A stretch of DNA of 64,000 nt from the NCBI GenBank assembly GCA_963921425.1, contig OY992836.1, forward strand, positions 18,121,614 to 18,185,613, in the 5' to 3' direction. The notes beneath the pieces were generated by a model, which was not told where the DNA came from, did not search any database, and saw only the letters and a list, made by a program, of their open reading frames with translations. The translations under genes and the position numbers were made by a program. Shown here piece by piece: positions 13,040 to 26,084 of this stretch (the stretch's first letter is position 1; every line of letters starts with the position of its first letter). The stretch is from Dryas octopetala (lineage: Eukaryota; Streptophyta; Magnoliopsida; Rosales; Rosaceae).

Positions 13040-15590
13040 CTTGTTTTATTAATAATGTTCAAACGTTTCATCTACCGTAATTCTACATTGCCAGAGTGCT
13101 GCTGTAAAGGGGAGTGAAGTGAATTTGACCCTTGGTGGTATTGACCTCAACAATTCAGGCAGGTTGGCTTGTAATTCCAAATTAGATTTATCTGCTATTG
13201 TATTACTGTCGTTTCATCATAGAGAACAGACCAATTACTAATCTCACAGCATTTGATTGTACATTTTTCTAGTGTGGTTGTCAAAGCAGACAAGAAACTC
13301 TTGACTGTGCTCTTTCCAGATGGTCGTGATGGACGAGCCTTCACGCTTAAGGTGCAGCATTCCTTTTTATCTCTTCTATAATTATTTCTTGGTTGAAAAC
13401 TTAAAGGGCTTCTTTTGCCTTAAATGGAACATTTAGATTTCAGCTTCTCCATTTTTTTTGTAAATAGGAAAATTAATTAGAAGCTTGAAACAAGCCACTA
13501 ACTGGATCTATCAACAAGATCCTCATAAAAACATATTCAACTGACTTGGAAAACAAATTCCTCATAAAATTCATATTCAACTGATCAGGAAAGTATGTAG
13601 TCTGTATGAGTACCCGAAGTATCATGCCATAAAGGCTAGAAGGCATAAAATCTGCTGTTTGCTTATGGATAAATGTGATTTTTTTGTTCTTCTGTAAAAT
13701 TCTCTGTTTGTTGTCCTGTATACGTTGCACGATAAAATTTTGTTCCTGTATATGTATCACACTCTTTCAAAACCAGGTTAATTTGTGCTTCTAAGTTTTT
13801 TTTTTTGTTTTTTTTAATGTTCATATATAAAGAGTGATGCATAATTATTACAATGATAATCTGACTACATATTGCTCTCTATATTCCTGTCTAGAGAATG
13901 CAAAAAAATTATAGAGTAAAAGAATTTAGAACGTATTTGGTTCACCATGCCCCATCAAACACGACCCTTTATCATTTCAAACTTTTCGGGGAAACTGCTT
14001 TGGATGTGTGGCCAAATTAGAACTTCAAGGGAAGAAGAATGAGACACTACTTGTGCATAATGCTTTGTTCGAGTAGGGAAAACATTGGGAAGTTGAAAAA
14101 AAAAGTTGACTAGTTTGAAAACCTTTGTACCAAAAGTTAGATATGGAGGTTACTTTGGTCTTGCTATCTGTTGCTGACGTATAGGTAATCTCTCTTGCTT
14201 CTTCAGGCTGAAACTTTGGAGGATCTACATGAGTGGAAGACTGCACTTGAGAAAGCTTTGGCACAAGCCCCAACAAGTGGGGCTCATGCTGTGGGGCAAA
14301 ATGGTATATTGGGGAATGATCAGACTGATTCAGCTGATGGTTCTTTGGACCAGTGTATGCTCTTCTTATGGTGATGCTTTAGACATAATGTTTAACATTG
14401 CACATATTTTGCTATGTGTGTAAATTTGCCTGTCAGCTGCCAGCATAGTCTCATGAAACCAGATTTGGTAAACCATTTACATGCTACATTATCTGAGCCT
14501 TAGCATATTTATTTGGTCTTTATGTGGTATGCTAGAAGCTTTTCTTTGTATTTTTCCTTACCAAAGTCTATCTGAAAATTTCTAAAGAGACAACTTGCTT
14601 CAGAAGCATCTTTATGGCAAGAGTATTGATAGAAGTTCTGGTCATTATCCATATTCAATTACACAGTTGATGGGTTCTGCGGTATTTATTACAAATACAA
14701 AGAGATGAGTTGTGTTATTTTATGTAGTATGTTTCCGCTCATGATATTTAGTTTTCTGGAATTCGGTGTTAATCATGGCTGATCTATTGAGCATGAAATT
14801 CCGTTAGATTGTTTCATGGCTAGCATCTGTAACACAGGTTTTCTTATGATGGGATCTTGCATATATTATTTTTAACTTTGAATTATTTTCTTGCTATGCT
14901 TGCTCCACCTCATTGAAATATTGGTGTTTTTTGTATTTCTCTTATAGCAAAGGATAAACAGCCAGCGAAACCGGCGAAATCTGCAATCATTGGGGTGCCT
15001 GTTTTGCTGGCCTTGGAAGATGTTGATGGAGCTCCATCTTTCTTGGAAAAGGCCCTTAGGTTCATAGAAGAACATGGTGGGTTCTCCTTATTTCACTATC
15101 ATATGTCATCTCACTTTAGTAGTATATATATACATGTTAATGATCAAATATCATTTAGTTCATTGAGATCCTATAGCACCATAGGAGAAACTGGTAAGGG
15201 AAACGTATAGTGAATTCAAAAGGTCAACCAGATTTAAAAAAAGAAAAAAGGTAAGCCAGAGGTTGAGCAGTGGATTATGGCAGGGCAGATACACTTCATG
15301 TTGTTAGTTGTTTTGTAGAATCTATGGTTGTAAAAACTGGACTGGCTGGTTGGACCTAGATAACTGCAAACCAGACGCTGATCCAGTTCAAAAACCAATG
15401 TATAAAAGTTGGTGAAAAAGGTCAACTGGCCAGTTGAACCCCAAACTGGCTGAACTGGTAGCAGTTCATGAACACCGGCTGATTTGTTTTCCTGTTTGTT
15501 GCTTAAAACATAATTATTTTGCTCTGTTGTACCAACAAGAAGGGAAGAGGAGGAGTCAAACATCAAAGAGGAGGCGGTAAACAAAAAGGG

Positions 15591-15676
<86 letters not shown>

Positions 15677-18600
15677 TATAAAATATAAGAATAACAAGAA
15701 GAAGAAAAGAAAAGGCGGCGAAAGACAAGAAGAGAAAGAGAGGGGACATAGATTATTGTAAATTATAAGAAGAAGAGAGAGAAATTACTATAAAATATAA
15801 ATCTTTTGGTAAAAATTTAAAAGATTCTTAGGCATATTTTTTCCCTTAAAGGCATACTGTCACTTGAGGGTACTTTTTTATTATACTGTGAGCGAATTGC
15901 AAGTCTGTATGACTTCTTCCATTGTTGGTTTTGGTTCAAATTTGTTTTCCTTGTTTGTATGATTCTGACCGTTTGATAACAATTAATAGGAGTCAAAGTA
16001 GAAGGGATCTTGCGACAAGCTGCAGATGTTGATGATGTTGAATGTCGAATACGGGAATATGAGCAGGGTTAGTGTTTCTTTTCTTTGAATACAATATTTG
16101 GTGTTAATCATCATTGTTTTTTTAATTTTTATATTGTTAAATATAGCAGTTGTGGATCATTTTCTTCATCATTATGTTTTGCATATAAGATATGTTGCAC
16201 ACCTGACCATTTTTTTCTCTCTAATAATTATTTTTAAGGGGTTCATTGTTCTTATGCCATATGCTAGAGATGTGGGCCATGGAAGTTATATTTCCTTTGA
16301 CCTGTGTAATGAAAATTGCCATTTGTTCTGTAGATTCAGGATTGGCTATGTTTTAAGTTAATTTCTAAAGCACTGTATCCCTATTGGCTTATGGAGTTCT
16401 ATAAGCAAAGAAGCCAAAGCCATGCAATTACATGGTAGTTTCACATTTGATATGTTTTTCATTTGGAGTGAACTGTCAATATCTGAAATATTTTTGGTTT
16501 ATGCTTTATGGATCAGGGAAAGTTGAGTTTTCTGCTGAGGAGGATGCACATGTTATTGCTGATTGTGTCAAGGTATCTGTTTGTCACAACAAAATGTTGA
16601 TTTCTTCATGTAGTTTGTAGTCTGCTCTGGAAGCTGTTTTTATATTTGTTGTCTTGATGCAAATTTCCAGTATGTCCTCCGGGAGTTGCCATCTTCTCCG
16701 GTCCCTGCATCTTGCTGCAATGCGCTACTAGACGCCTTTCGTAAGTCTGGTAAGATGTATTTGATTTAAGATGTATCATCTGTCTCTTTGTTGCTTGCTG
16801 GGTTGTGCCATGAGGTTGGGCCTATGGAATTGCATTGAATGCATTTATTCTTTTAACATCCTCTTAACATAATTTATTTGCATCTTATAATATGCAAAGC
16901 CTTTTATTCTTTGACAGTCTTACTATTTGTATACACTGGTTCAGAAAATGATTTTCTTTCTACCATTTCTTGTTTATATGTATATTTTGTTGGTTGAAGT
17001 AAATAGAATATAAGATTTTCTGATCTTGAAAGGTGTGATTTATATAAATTTGTACTAGGAATTATAAATTTATATTCAGAAGTACTTCATTACCTATCCC
17101 ATCATGCCATATGTTAAGGACCAACTCAACAAAGCCTTATTCAATATATGTGGCAAATAATGATGAACAATTACTTGAATCCTTGACATAGGAGACTATC
17201 TAGCCTTGTTTGGATAGCACTTGTTGCGTTAAAGATTTTTTTTGTTGCTAAATGTTACGATCTAATTGATGAACTCTTGACCTTACTTGCTCGAAGTAAA
17301 ATGCTCATAGATTATCTATATGCCTAAGTGTCAATGGGCATTTTGTGAGAGGGAAAGTTTACATTTCGAGCAATTGAATTTGGATTTTTGGAATTTATCA
17401 ATGGATTATATTGCGGCATTTGTTCTATAAGATAACACTGGGATATTTATTATTAAATTGATTTACTTTAGAAGTAATTTTCCAATGATTAATTAGGTAA
17501 TGATCGTGGTGGTAGAATCAATGCTATGCGCACAACAATATGTGACACATTCCCAGAGCCGAATCGTCGTTTATTGCAAAGGTTCTTTTATGTTACTATC
17601 AATATTTCCGATCTTTAAGTTCTATTTTTTGTGTGTCTGCGTGCATTTGGGTGTGTAATTGAGCGTTAAAAAACAGGTTATCTGTTTTCCATATTTGATT
17701 TTAATAGATCATGGATTTATTAATTAATTTACATTATAGTTATTCTTCTTGTTTCTTTTAAGAATAATATTTATTTTCTTTTTGTGGCTTTTATGCTATC
17801 ATGCTTAGGATTCTTTTAAAGAAATTTTAACATGCTTGTGGCAAGCTTTAGTGCTAGTGAAGATCTTATATGCATGTGCATCATTAGGAATATGATTTTT
17901 CTCTTTTGGGATTGTTTGAATGGACCAAATTGATTGATTTGCAGAATAAGATCCGCAAAAGGGCAATTCTGATAGTGTGTCATATGCTGGGCACATGATG
18001 GGCTTCTTGCCAATAACATTTAAGGAACGTGAAGAAAGGGATCAAATTGACAAAATTTGGAAGTATAGGGTTAACGTTGTTCTAATTCCATTGTTCTAAT
18101 TCATAACATTGGGACCAAATTGAAAAATTCTAAAAGTTACAGGGTTGATAAGTGTAGTTTACCTAACTTCTTTGTGTATTCTTAAAATATTGTATACGTA
18201 TGAACGTAGTCCATACTTATGCCAGAAAATTCTATATTGGTGTATACATATCCATATTCTACACCCATGCGGGCCATGCCAGATCCTTTCAAATAGTCAT
18301 ATATAAATAATGTTTAGGTGGAAATGTGTTAGTGTTGATGTCCAAAGCCTTTGAAAGTTAGGGTTATGTTTTTCATGAGTTAAGTTTAGGGTTGTTATGC
18401 TTATATGCATAAATTTAAGTTTTGTACTTGTATGGATATTGAAGCATTCTGTTCCCTTCCTGCAAGCAAATAGGAAGAGAAAAAAATTCAATTTTGAGAA
18501 GAAACTCATCATCATTCAGTCAAAGCTTCCAAAAAGATTTTCTCAGGGTATAAATCTATCTAGTGAGGGTAAGCGGCATGAGGGTTTGATTCACCATGTT

Positions 18601-19276
18601 TGATTGTTGAGATGAAATGATTTTGGCTATATGTTTTCTTTATTATGTGATTATGATCATGAGGGAAGGCAACCTTAAGACTCCAATAACAAATAGCAAA
18701 ACAGTTCAGGTTTTCCCAATTTCAGATTACAATAATTACTTTAGAAGTGTTATCCCTGGTTACCTCTATAATTAAATGTGGTACTTATGTCATTGGCTTG
18801 CCTGAATAAACTTCAGTAAGCATTCTGTTTTAGGTTTTCCTATCTTGAAACCAGTTTTGGGTAATCTTTCATGTTTTTCTCGCTATTAGTTCACTTACTT
18901 AAACATCTTGCATTCTATACAGTTTCTAGTTATATTTTATTTTTCATTATTTAATTTGTATCTTTTTCTTGGTTCAGAATTCTTTTGATGATGCAAACAG
19001 TGGCTTCTCACAAAGCTGTGAATCGAATGAGCAACTCAGCTGTTGCAGCTTGCATGGCACCCTTACTTCTTCGTCCACTCCTAGCTGGGGATTGTGAAAT
19101 TGAACATGACTTTGATGTGGGGGGTGATGGTTCGGTTCAACTTTTGCAAGCAGCTGCTGCAGCTAATCATGCTCAAGCAATTGTTATAACTTTGTTGGAG
19201 GAGTATGATCACATTTTTGGGGTACACTTCAACAGGCCTTTTCTTTTTTACAGTTCAGTTCAGTTCAGTTCAGTTC

Positions 19277-19321
<45 letters not shown>

Positions 19322-22300
19322 TTGCTTCTGATAAAACTTCCTATTATTGTTTCACACTTGAAAATGCATGTGCATGCTCATGAATATTTCGACGTTCTTA
19401 TGTCGCTTAGCATCTTTCACAGTTTATGTGTAGACATAGTCCACTATTTTCAGAAAAACTAGTTTGGAATTTGGAGTTTGGACTCGCATTACAAGAACTG
19501 TGATTGACATATGGTAGAAATGACAATTATTTGAACAGATTTTTCATTTCAATTGTATACTAGATCTGGAGTCCATCTTCGATAAAATGTTACTCCTTCT
19601 GTTTTAATACAGTGAAGTTTGAATTGTTATCCCGGTGCTGTCCCCTTGACACCAGCCATATGATCTTGATTTCTTTTGTCAGGAGTAAGATGCCATTTTA
19701 ATTGGACTTGGAGTGATTGTTGATTTACCACTATCCCCAAAATCTTAAGCTGTTAGGATGTAGACAAAGAAGTATTCTTATATTCTAAGAGATTCTAACA
19801 CTCCCCCTCATACGTGGGTCAGCTCCATGTCTAGATCCCAACAAGTGGAATTCAACTTATATTGGGAGGTTGCAATTGTAGGGATTCTAACTCAGGATCT
19901 CCTACTCTGATACCATGATAAAGCTTGTTGGTTGACCACTATTCCCTAAAGCCTAAGTTTGTTAGGATGTGGACCAACATTACTCTTATATTCTAAGAGA
20001 ATGTAACACAGTCCAATAAAATGACCAGTGAAAATGACTGTGACTAAAGCTATATTAGAAGTTCTGTATAGTAATGATGTTGTTGAAATATCAATAATTT
20101 TGAAGTTGAACCAGATGTCTTATTTCTCCGCACTTCTGTCACTGATTACTTCATCTTGAGCTTGTACTTTTGAGATCCATAAATACTAGTGGTTTTGCAG
20201 GAAGGTGCCCTGTCCCCTGAACTATACAGTGACTCAGAAGAAAGTGGAAGTGAGACTGAGGGGGCAACTGACGATGACGATTACTATGAAGATGATGAAA
20301 CTGATGGTGAGGGGTCTTATGCAGAAACAGATGATGATGTTGAAATTGTCAGTGGAACAGGCAGCGAGAGTGGTGGCTCTGGAGACAATGATCTCGATGA
20401 TGATAAGGCTCGTTTCTATACTTTCCAACTTTATCTGCATTAAGAACAAAACTTCCATGGGATGGTCCTATATGCTTTATGCGTTGTCATGTGATGATAG
20501 AGTTGTACACATTTGGCGTATAGAACCGTCCCATGGAAGTTTTTCTCCTACATTAAACTATACATACATTGTGATGATTGGAAAATCATAGCATAGTTGA
20601 TCCTTCCATATATTAGTGCCAGACCTTGAAATGAATATCTGGTGCCTTCAAGTTAGTTAAATTAATATTGGTGCTTCTGTATGGTGTCACATTACCTACG
20701 TATTCTGCTTCCTGTTCATCTCTTACTATTTTCTAGTCCCTTGCGAGGCAAATTTGGTAGGATACCTATATATATATATAATATTCACTGTTTGCATCTC
20801 TTTATGTCCTCAAGCTCTTTTGTCGTAGGATTTAATCCTGATACCCAAACTAAAAAAATCCTACTCAGCCGATTCTTTAGGCTTTTCACCCTCTCCTACA
20901 AATTTTGTTGTGCTGTGAACCATGACTCTAGTTTCTGCTTGGATGTTTTTTACCCTCCTCTGTTTTCATGAATAAGTGGAGCACTGCCTTCTCTCCATAT
21001 GCCTATGTACTCTTGTATTGTTCATCTGGTTCTCACAGAATTCCACTCTTCATTTTTTATTTATTTTTTTTGCTCTGAAACTATAAAACATGGAAAACAT
21101 GAGTACACCATATATACTAACTGCTTTAAGGGTGCAGGATGGTGATGGTATTGGCTCAGGTTCTAAGTCTCCTGATGGAGGCAACGATAGTAAAGCTCAT
21201 AAAAAGTTGTCATCAAGCTCACTTAAAATTGTGCAGCCTCAAGATGGTCTAAAAAGCAGTGAGAATGAGCAGAATTTAAGTAAAAATGATTTGGCAGAGC
21301 TGGCTAATGAGTCTCCTCTAGTCGGAGATGATGTTTCTAGAGAAACAAGTTCAGAGAACCAGTCAACTGGTCCTGGTCTTCCATCCATCCAAAAATCTTC
21401 AGTTATATCCAATGGACCTGCGCATAGTGCAAAGAGTCGTCCCCAAACTGTTTGGAGACGCACCGGTGTAAGTATATGTTCTCTGGATTGGTGATATGGT
21501 GTTATGATTGTTTGGCCTTTAGTCAATTATTCAAATTTTTCTAGATTATGTTATGATTCGTAGTAAGTCTGTCTTGCGAGAAGGGCCTTTGAATTTTCTC
21601 ATACACCATCTCTATTTTTCAACTTTTGCATGTGTATGATCTTAATCTTGTGACTGTAATCAGAGGTTTTTTGTTTATTGTTTTGTTTTGTGTTTTTTTT
21701 TTCCCTGGGCGGGTGGATTATATATCCAGGCAAGGAAGAACCTTTCCATGGAATCCATTGATTGCAGCGGCCTTGAGGATGAGTAAGTGATGCATATATC
21801 ATCTCTGTAAAGCTACTTTTCTTGTATAAACTCACCTATAATATGTTTCTGTGGTTCTTGTTCTTGTTTAGTGTCATTAATACCCTGTATCGCATGCTTG
21901 ATGTTGTCTCTTCGATTGAGGATGTCTATATATGCACACAAGCGCACAATGTTTAGTAGAAAATAGATGTGTTTTGATCATGGTGACACATAACTTCAAC
22001 ATCAATAGTACTTTTTTTCCCCTAGGGCATTAGTGATGTAGTCTTGAATTCTTGATGGTACCATTAGCAGATGCAGTGGATTTTACATTTATAAAATATT
22101 ATCACCAACTGTTTGACTAACCAGAAAAATATATATTTTCTCCCAAACCTGTAATTTTAAAATCTTGAACACTTTCAATTCACTTAATTTTTTTCTAACA
22201 TCTAATTTTTCTTCCTGTATGAAGTGCTGCAATTGAGAGGCTTGAGACGACTAAATCTGAGTTAGAAAAAAGAATTGCAGAAGAGGTAGAGAGAACCTCT

Positions 22301-25299
22301 CTTTCCAGTTACCTTGTATCAAGTTTTTTGGAATTTTCTATTACTAAGTGGTTAGTTTCCTCTACAGGTTCAAGGGAATGCAGCTCTGCAAGCAAATCTA
22401 GAAAAACAGAAGCAGGCCTTGCATGAGCGTCGTCTAGCTCTCGAGCAAGATGTAAATTCCATACGGGAGAATATATTTTCTAATTTTTCTATGAAGCCCA
22501 TTTCTGTCCTTTATTTTCCATGTCTTTCACATGTTGAATTTTTAATTCTCTGTAGAGGCAAGAAAGTCTTAAATGCTTATGTATCCATACAATCAATTGC
22601 TTATTCAATTTCTAGTGAATGGCTATCAAGTAATGAGTTTTCGGTTTAACGGTAGACATCTTCAGTGGTCACTAGCCATGATGATGAAGTTAACACTGAT
22701 ATTGGCATTAAACGTACTTGCAGGTGGCAAGACTACAGGAACAGTTATGGAAGGAGAGGGATTTGGCAGCAGCTCTTGAAGCAGGGCTAAAAAGGTCCGA
22801 GGGGCGTGCACCCAATTTGGCCACTGTTGATGAAAAAGTTAGTATTCTCTCCTTTAACTGGAATGGCATAAGAACTTGGACCATGCACCAATTATTTAAC
22901 TTGCATATATGCTATAGACAAGGGCAGAGCTTGTGGAAATAGCTCAGGCAGAGGCTGATGTTGCCAACTTGACAAAGAAGGTTGATGATCTAGGTGTGCA
23001 GCTTAATCAACAACGTGAACAAAATAGTCGGGATCATCATGCAAAACCGTAAGATCTTTAGTTACTTGGTGGCCCTTTCTTGTTTGGACACGCTTTTATG
23101 TTTGTCAATGATAATTCTTGATTTTTAGTTATAACACTTAATGCTTAAAAGTTTTTCAATATAAGATACATGAAAATGTAGATAGGGTAGTCATCCTTTG
23201 GTAACTTATTTGCACTTTCTTTTTGCCCTTTTCTCTGTCTTATTTTAGGCACATGAAGGATAAACAGAAGGACAATGAAGCCTTAGCCCCTTCAAGAAGT
23301 AAGGTAAATTCATTTTGACATTTGAGATATCAACATGAACAAAAGTCATGGTTTGACTTGAGTTCTATAATTTTTTTTTTTTTCTGTCTTAATTGTAGAA
23401 GTAGATATCAAAATAGTTGACTAAGATAGATCAGACCAATAAATTCTCTTCACAAAATTGTTTGTTGGATTTTCCATTGAATTTGGGAACTTTTATTGTC
23501 TTACAAAAAAAAATTAGAGACAGAGTATGGTAACCTCAGAATTATCAAAATGTGTTTTTTCTGGAATACTAAACCCACTAAGGGGGCTCAGTGGATGGTC
23601 GAGCATGACCTTTTATGATTGCGACCCAGCTACTTGCCTTGCAAGGAACCATTGAGGAGATTTTCTATTTTTTTTGTACTGTATGATCTTGCTGATTTGG
23701 TTAGTCCTTTTTCTCCAGTTGAAGGCTGGCCCTTCATGCTTGGGATAAATTTTAATGCAATGCGTGGCAAGGCTTTGAAATTAACTAAAAATATAAGACT
23801 AGAGCTTACATATTTTGTAAATGGGATTAATCACTATGGAAAACAAGGAGAAAAATGGAAACAATTCCGAGTCCCTTTTCCCAATGAAGACTATCTTACT
23901 TACACTTGAGTAAAAATTGCCTGCCTGACACAAGACAATTTATAGAACTTTGTGGAGATTCATCAGTTCAAAAGGTTGATTAAGTAAGAGAATAACAAAG
24001 GAGAATCTGATTGCCTAATATCTTTTAACCTGAAAGAGAAGAACAGCAGAGCAGACTGATTCAATGCAAGCACAATACTATGAGCCAGCAAGACTTGCTC
24101 AGTGAATGTGTTTTGGCTCAGAAGAGCAGTAGTTACAACATTGAAATGTTTACTTTAGCCGCTAAATAAATTCTAACTTAACTGGGCTTGGCATTGCTCA
24201 AGCTTACAATTAATATCATTATGTTTTTGCTAAATTAAGCCCTGAGGAAATTTGTAGGAAATGGAGCTTAATCTGTTAGCAAGCAGTTTGTGCTGAAGTG
24301 GATTATTTAAACTAGTAATTTCGTTTGAACTAATGTCTGGGCATGGTTCAACAGGATACTCATCTAGACGGAACAGAAAATGCGACTGAGAGGAAGGCTG
24401 ATGCATCAGTAAAAAGCAACTCCCGATCTGTTGGGTTGCCAGCGAATTCTTGTGTAATAGACCCAGTGGTAACCAAGCCTACTGCTTCAACCAACTCCAA
24501 GAAATCTGGTTCAGGGGGTGAGGTAGGATTCATCATATTTGACTGTGGCTCCAGTTTGTTTTATTTTGCTTCAATAGGATTTTAACCAACAGCAGTATTA
24601 ATTATCATCAGAATGAAGATTTGCTTTCCATGAGTATATTGTGTCTTTCCACATTGCACATGTGTCTATCGTTTTTCTTGTATAGGATCATATATCTAGT
24701 TTCCTTTTTTTTGGTGATCTCATATATCTAGTTTTCAGTAACCCATAATGATGATTATGTTGGTTATTGTTGTGGTTTCTTTGGTTTTTAGGGTAGGATG
24801 AGAATATCAATTAAATAAACTACAATATAATTCAGTTTCTTGCTCCGACAAGATAGAAGGGTAGAATTAGTTTGATACCTCTTTTGCCTGTGCATAACAG
24901 GGAAGTAATTCCACAACTTCAGCAATAACAAAGTTGACATCACGACTGAATTTTTTGAAGGAGCGGCGGAGCCAAATAGCAAATGAAATTCAAGGTCGAG
25001 GATCAGGTCAACCTAGCCAAAATTTGGAAAAAGGTCAATCACTCCAAGACAAGGCTTCGGACCAAAACCCAGAAAAGGCTAAAGGGGCGGGTACTGAACG
25101 TCAATCATCTCAAAAGCAAGAGAAACTTAGAAAATCAGAGAGTCATTCACTCAATTATGCAGATAGAGGAAAAAAATCAGAAGGCCAAAATCCACCTAGC
25201 CTGGACAGAGGAAAATCGGAAAGCCATGTGTCTATTAATGTGGAGAAAGATCGAGTCGTAGAGAGTAAATCTACTACATCTCCGAAGGATGCCAGATGA
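11151..25299 (+). CDS. PH and RhoGAP domain ROP-GTPase activator (REN1/PHGAP family)
   Basis: Stimulates GTP hydrolysis by plant ROP GTPases, limiting polarised growth and secretion domains; family members are REN1 and PHGAP1/2 in Arabidopsis. Twenty-two coding exons: 11151-11180, 11345-11446, 12016-12129, 13095-13162, 13273-13351, 14207-14354, 14948-15076, 15990-16067, 16517-16572, 16671-16749, 17497-17581, 18978-19221, 20201-20407, 21138-21467, 21730-21782, 22225-22285, 22368-22451, 22724-22837, 22918-23048, 23249-23303, 24355-24522 and 24901-25299. They give 937 residues. The PH domain is at about 45-152 (FKSGPLFISSKG, WKKRWFILT). RhoGAP is at about 193-390, with the arginine finger in EGILRQA (near residue 232) and TFPEPNRRLLQR. 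An acidic linker follows, then a coiled coil at about 601-725, and a Ser/Lys-rich tail with LTSRLNFLKERRSQIANEI. A spliced 5' leader is likely, with a donor after 10893 and an acceptor near 11064. Exon 13 seems to use a GC donor. I cannot say which REN/PHGAP paralogue it is. Confidence 0.92.
12963..13033. repeat. CCCT and CT microsatellite in RhoGAP intron 3
   Basis: A run of TCCC units (about 12975-13002) passes directly into a CT dinucleotide run to about 13033. Intronic simple repeat. Confidence 0.85.
15599..15672. repeat. GA microsatellite in RhoGAP intron 7
   Basis: About 37 uninterrupted GA units. It creates false Ser-Leu and Arg-Glu open frames on both strands. Confidence 0.95.
19281..19317. 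repeat. Long T-run in RhoGAP intron 12
   Basis: A homopolymer of about 37 T directly after four to five copies of the CAGTT motif (19255-19280), close to the exon 12 donor. Confidence 0.9.
19714..20008 (-). mobile_element. TRIM retrotransposon, antisense in RhoGAP intron 12
   Basis: Read on the minus strand: a 93-bp 5' LTR (20008-19916) starting TGTTACATTCTCTTAG and ending TCA; a primer-binding site TGGTATCAGAG (19915-19905) complementary to initiator tRNA-Met; a ~105-bp internal part; a purine tract GAGGGGGAG; then an 87-bp 3' LTR (19800-19714) starting TGTTAGAATCTCTTAG and ending ATCA. The total of 295 bp has no coding capacity. No clean 5-bp target duplication is visible, so the flanks have decayed or one end is off by a few bases. 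Confidence 0.8.
20448..20543. repeat. 28-bp-arm inverted repeat in RhoGAP intron 13
   Basis: Left arm 20448-20475 (AAAACTTCCATGGGATGG...) and right arm 20516-20543 are reverse complements at 25 of 28 positions. Two of the three differences are G-U compatible in RNA. The loop is 40 bases. It starts about 40 bases after the predicted exon 13 donor. It could be a tiny MITE or a foldback RNA. No coding role. Confidence 0.8.
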
Positions 25300-26084
25300 T
25301 ACCGGATGCTATATTTTCTCTGAAGGCTAGGGATTGTTTTTGCACATGGGATCTCCTTATTTGATAGAAAGAAGTATGCTGCTGGAAGCCAGGACATGGA
25401 CCAGTGTGTAGAAGGTGAGGAAGTTCATTCAATAAGGAATGCTACAAGGTTGATTTTGCTTTCATGCCCTTACCAAAATAGCGGCTCAAGTCCATGCACC
25501 CCCAAATCCTAATGCTCAGGATTTGCAGATGCTCCTTCATTGATATGTAATCCTGACTGACTGCTCATTTTTTTGTTGACACAGAGACACAACAGAGTTG
25601 CTTAGTGTTATTTGCATGCATTGTATGGATGAATGCAACATCTAATTTCTGTTGCAGTTGCTTAGCATAAGCTGATAAAATCTTAAGGGACACAAATCAC
25701 ACAATCCATGTTTGAGTGAATGTGCCATTGCATACATAACTGTATCAAATAAACGTTTGTCTATATATCAATTGTTTTTTTTTTTCTTTTTTGGTATAGT
25801 TATCAAATATTTGTACTAGAAACAAAATTATTAGTTTTTATTTATTGGATGTGTTTAAATTGAAGAATGTTCAGAGAGTTTATAGTATTGCTAGTTTGCT
25901 ACACTCCCATATGGCCATATGTAATGTGGGAGAGTAAAGGAGAGTGATGATCTGATTTGTATTCAAATTTTGGAATGTAACTCCCAAAACTCTATAAATT
26001 TGTTATAAGATAAATCAATAGCCAAAACAAAAAAAAAGCATTAATCATAATACTAATTATTTTCGTCATCATCTGTGAATGGTC
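25300..26084. other. Convergent 3' flanks of RhoGAP and carrier genes
   Basis: About 400 bases after 25299 look like the 3' untranslated region of the RhoGAP gene. The segment before 26085 serves the minus-strand carrier gene. No separate gene is seen. Confidence 0.5.
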
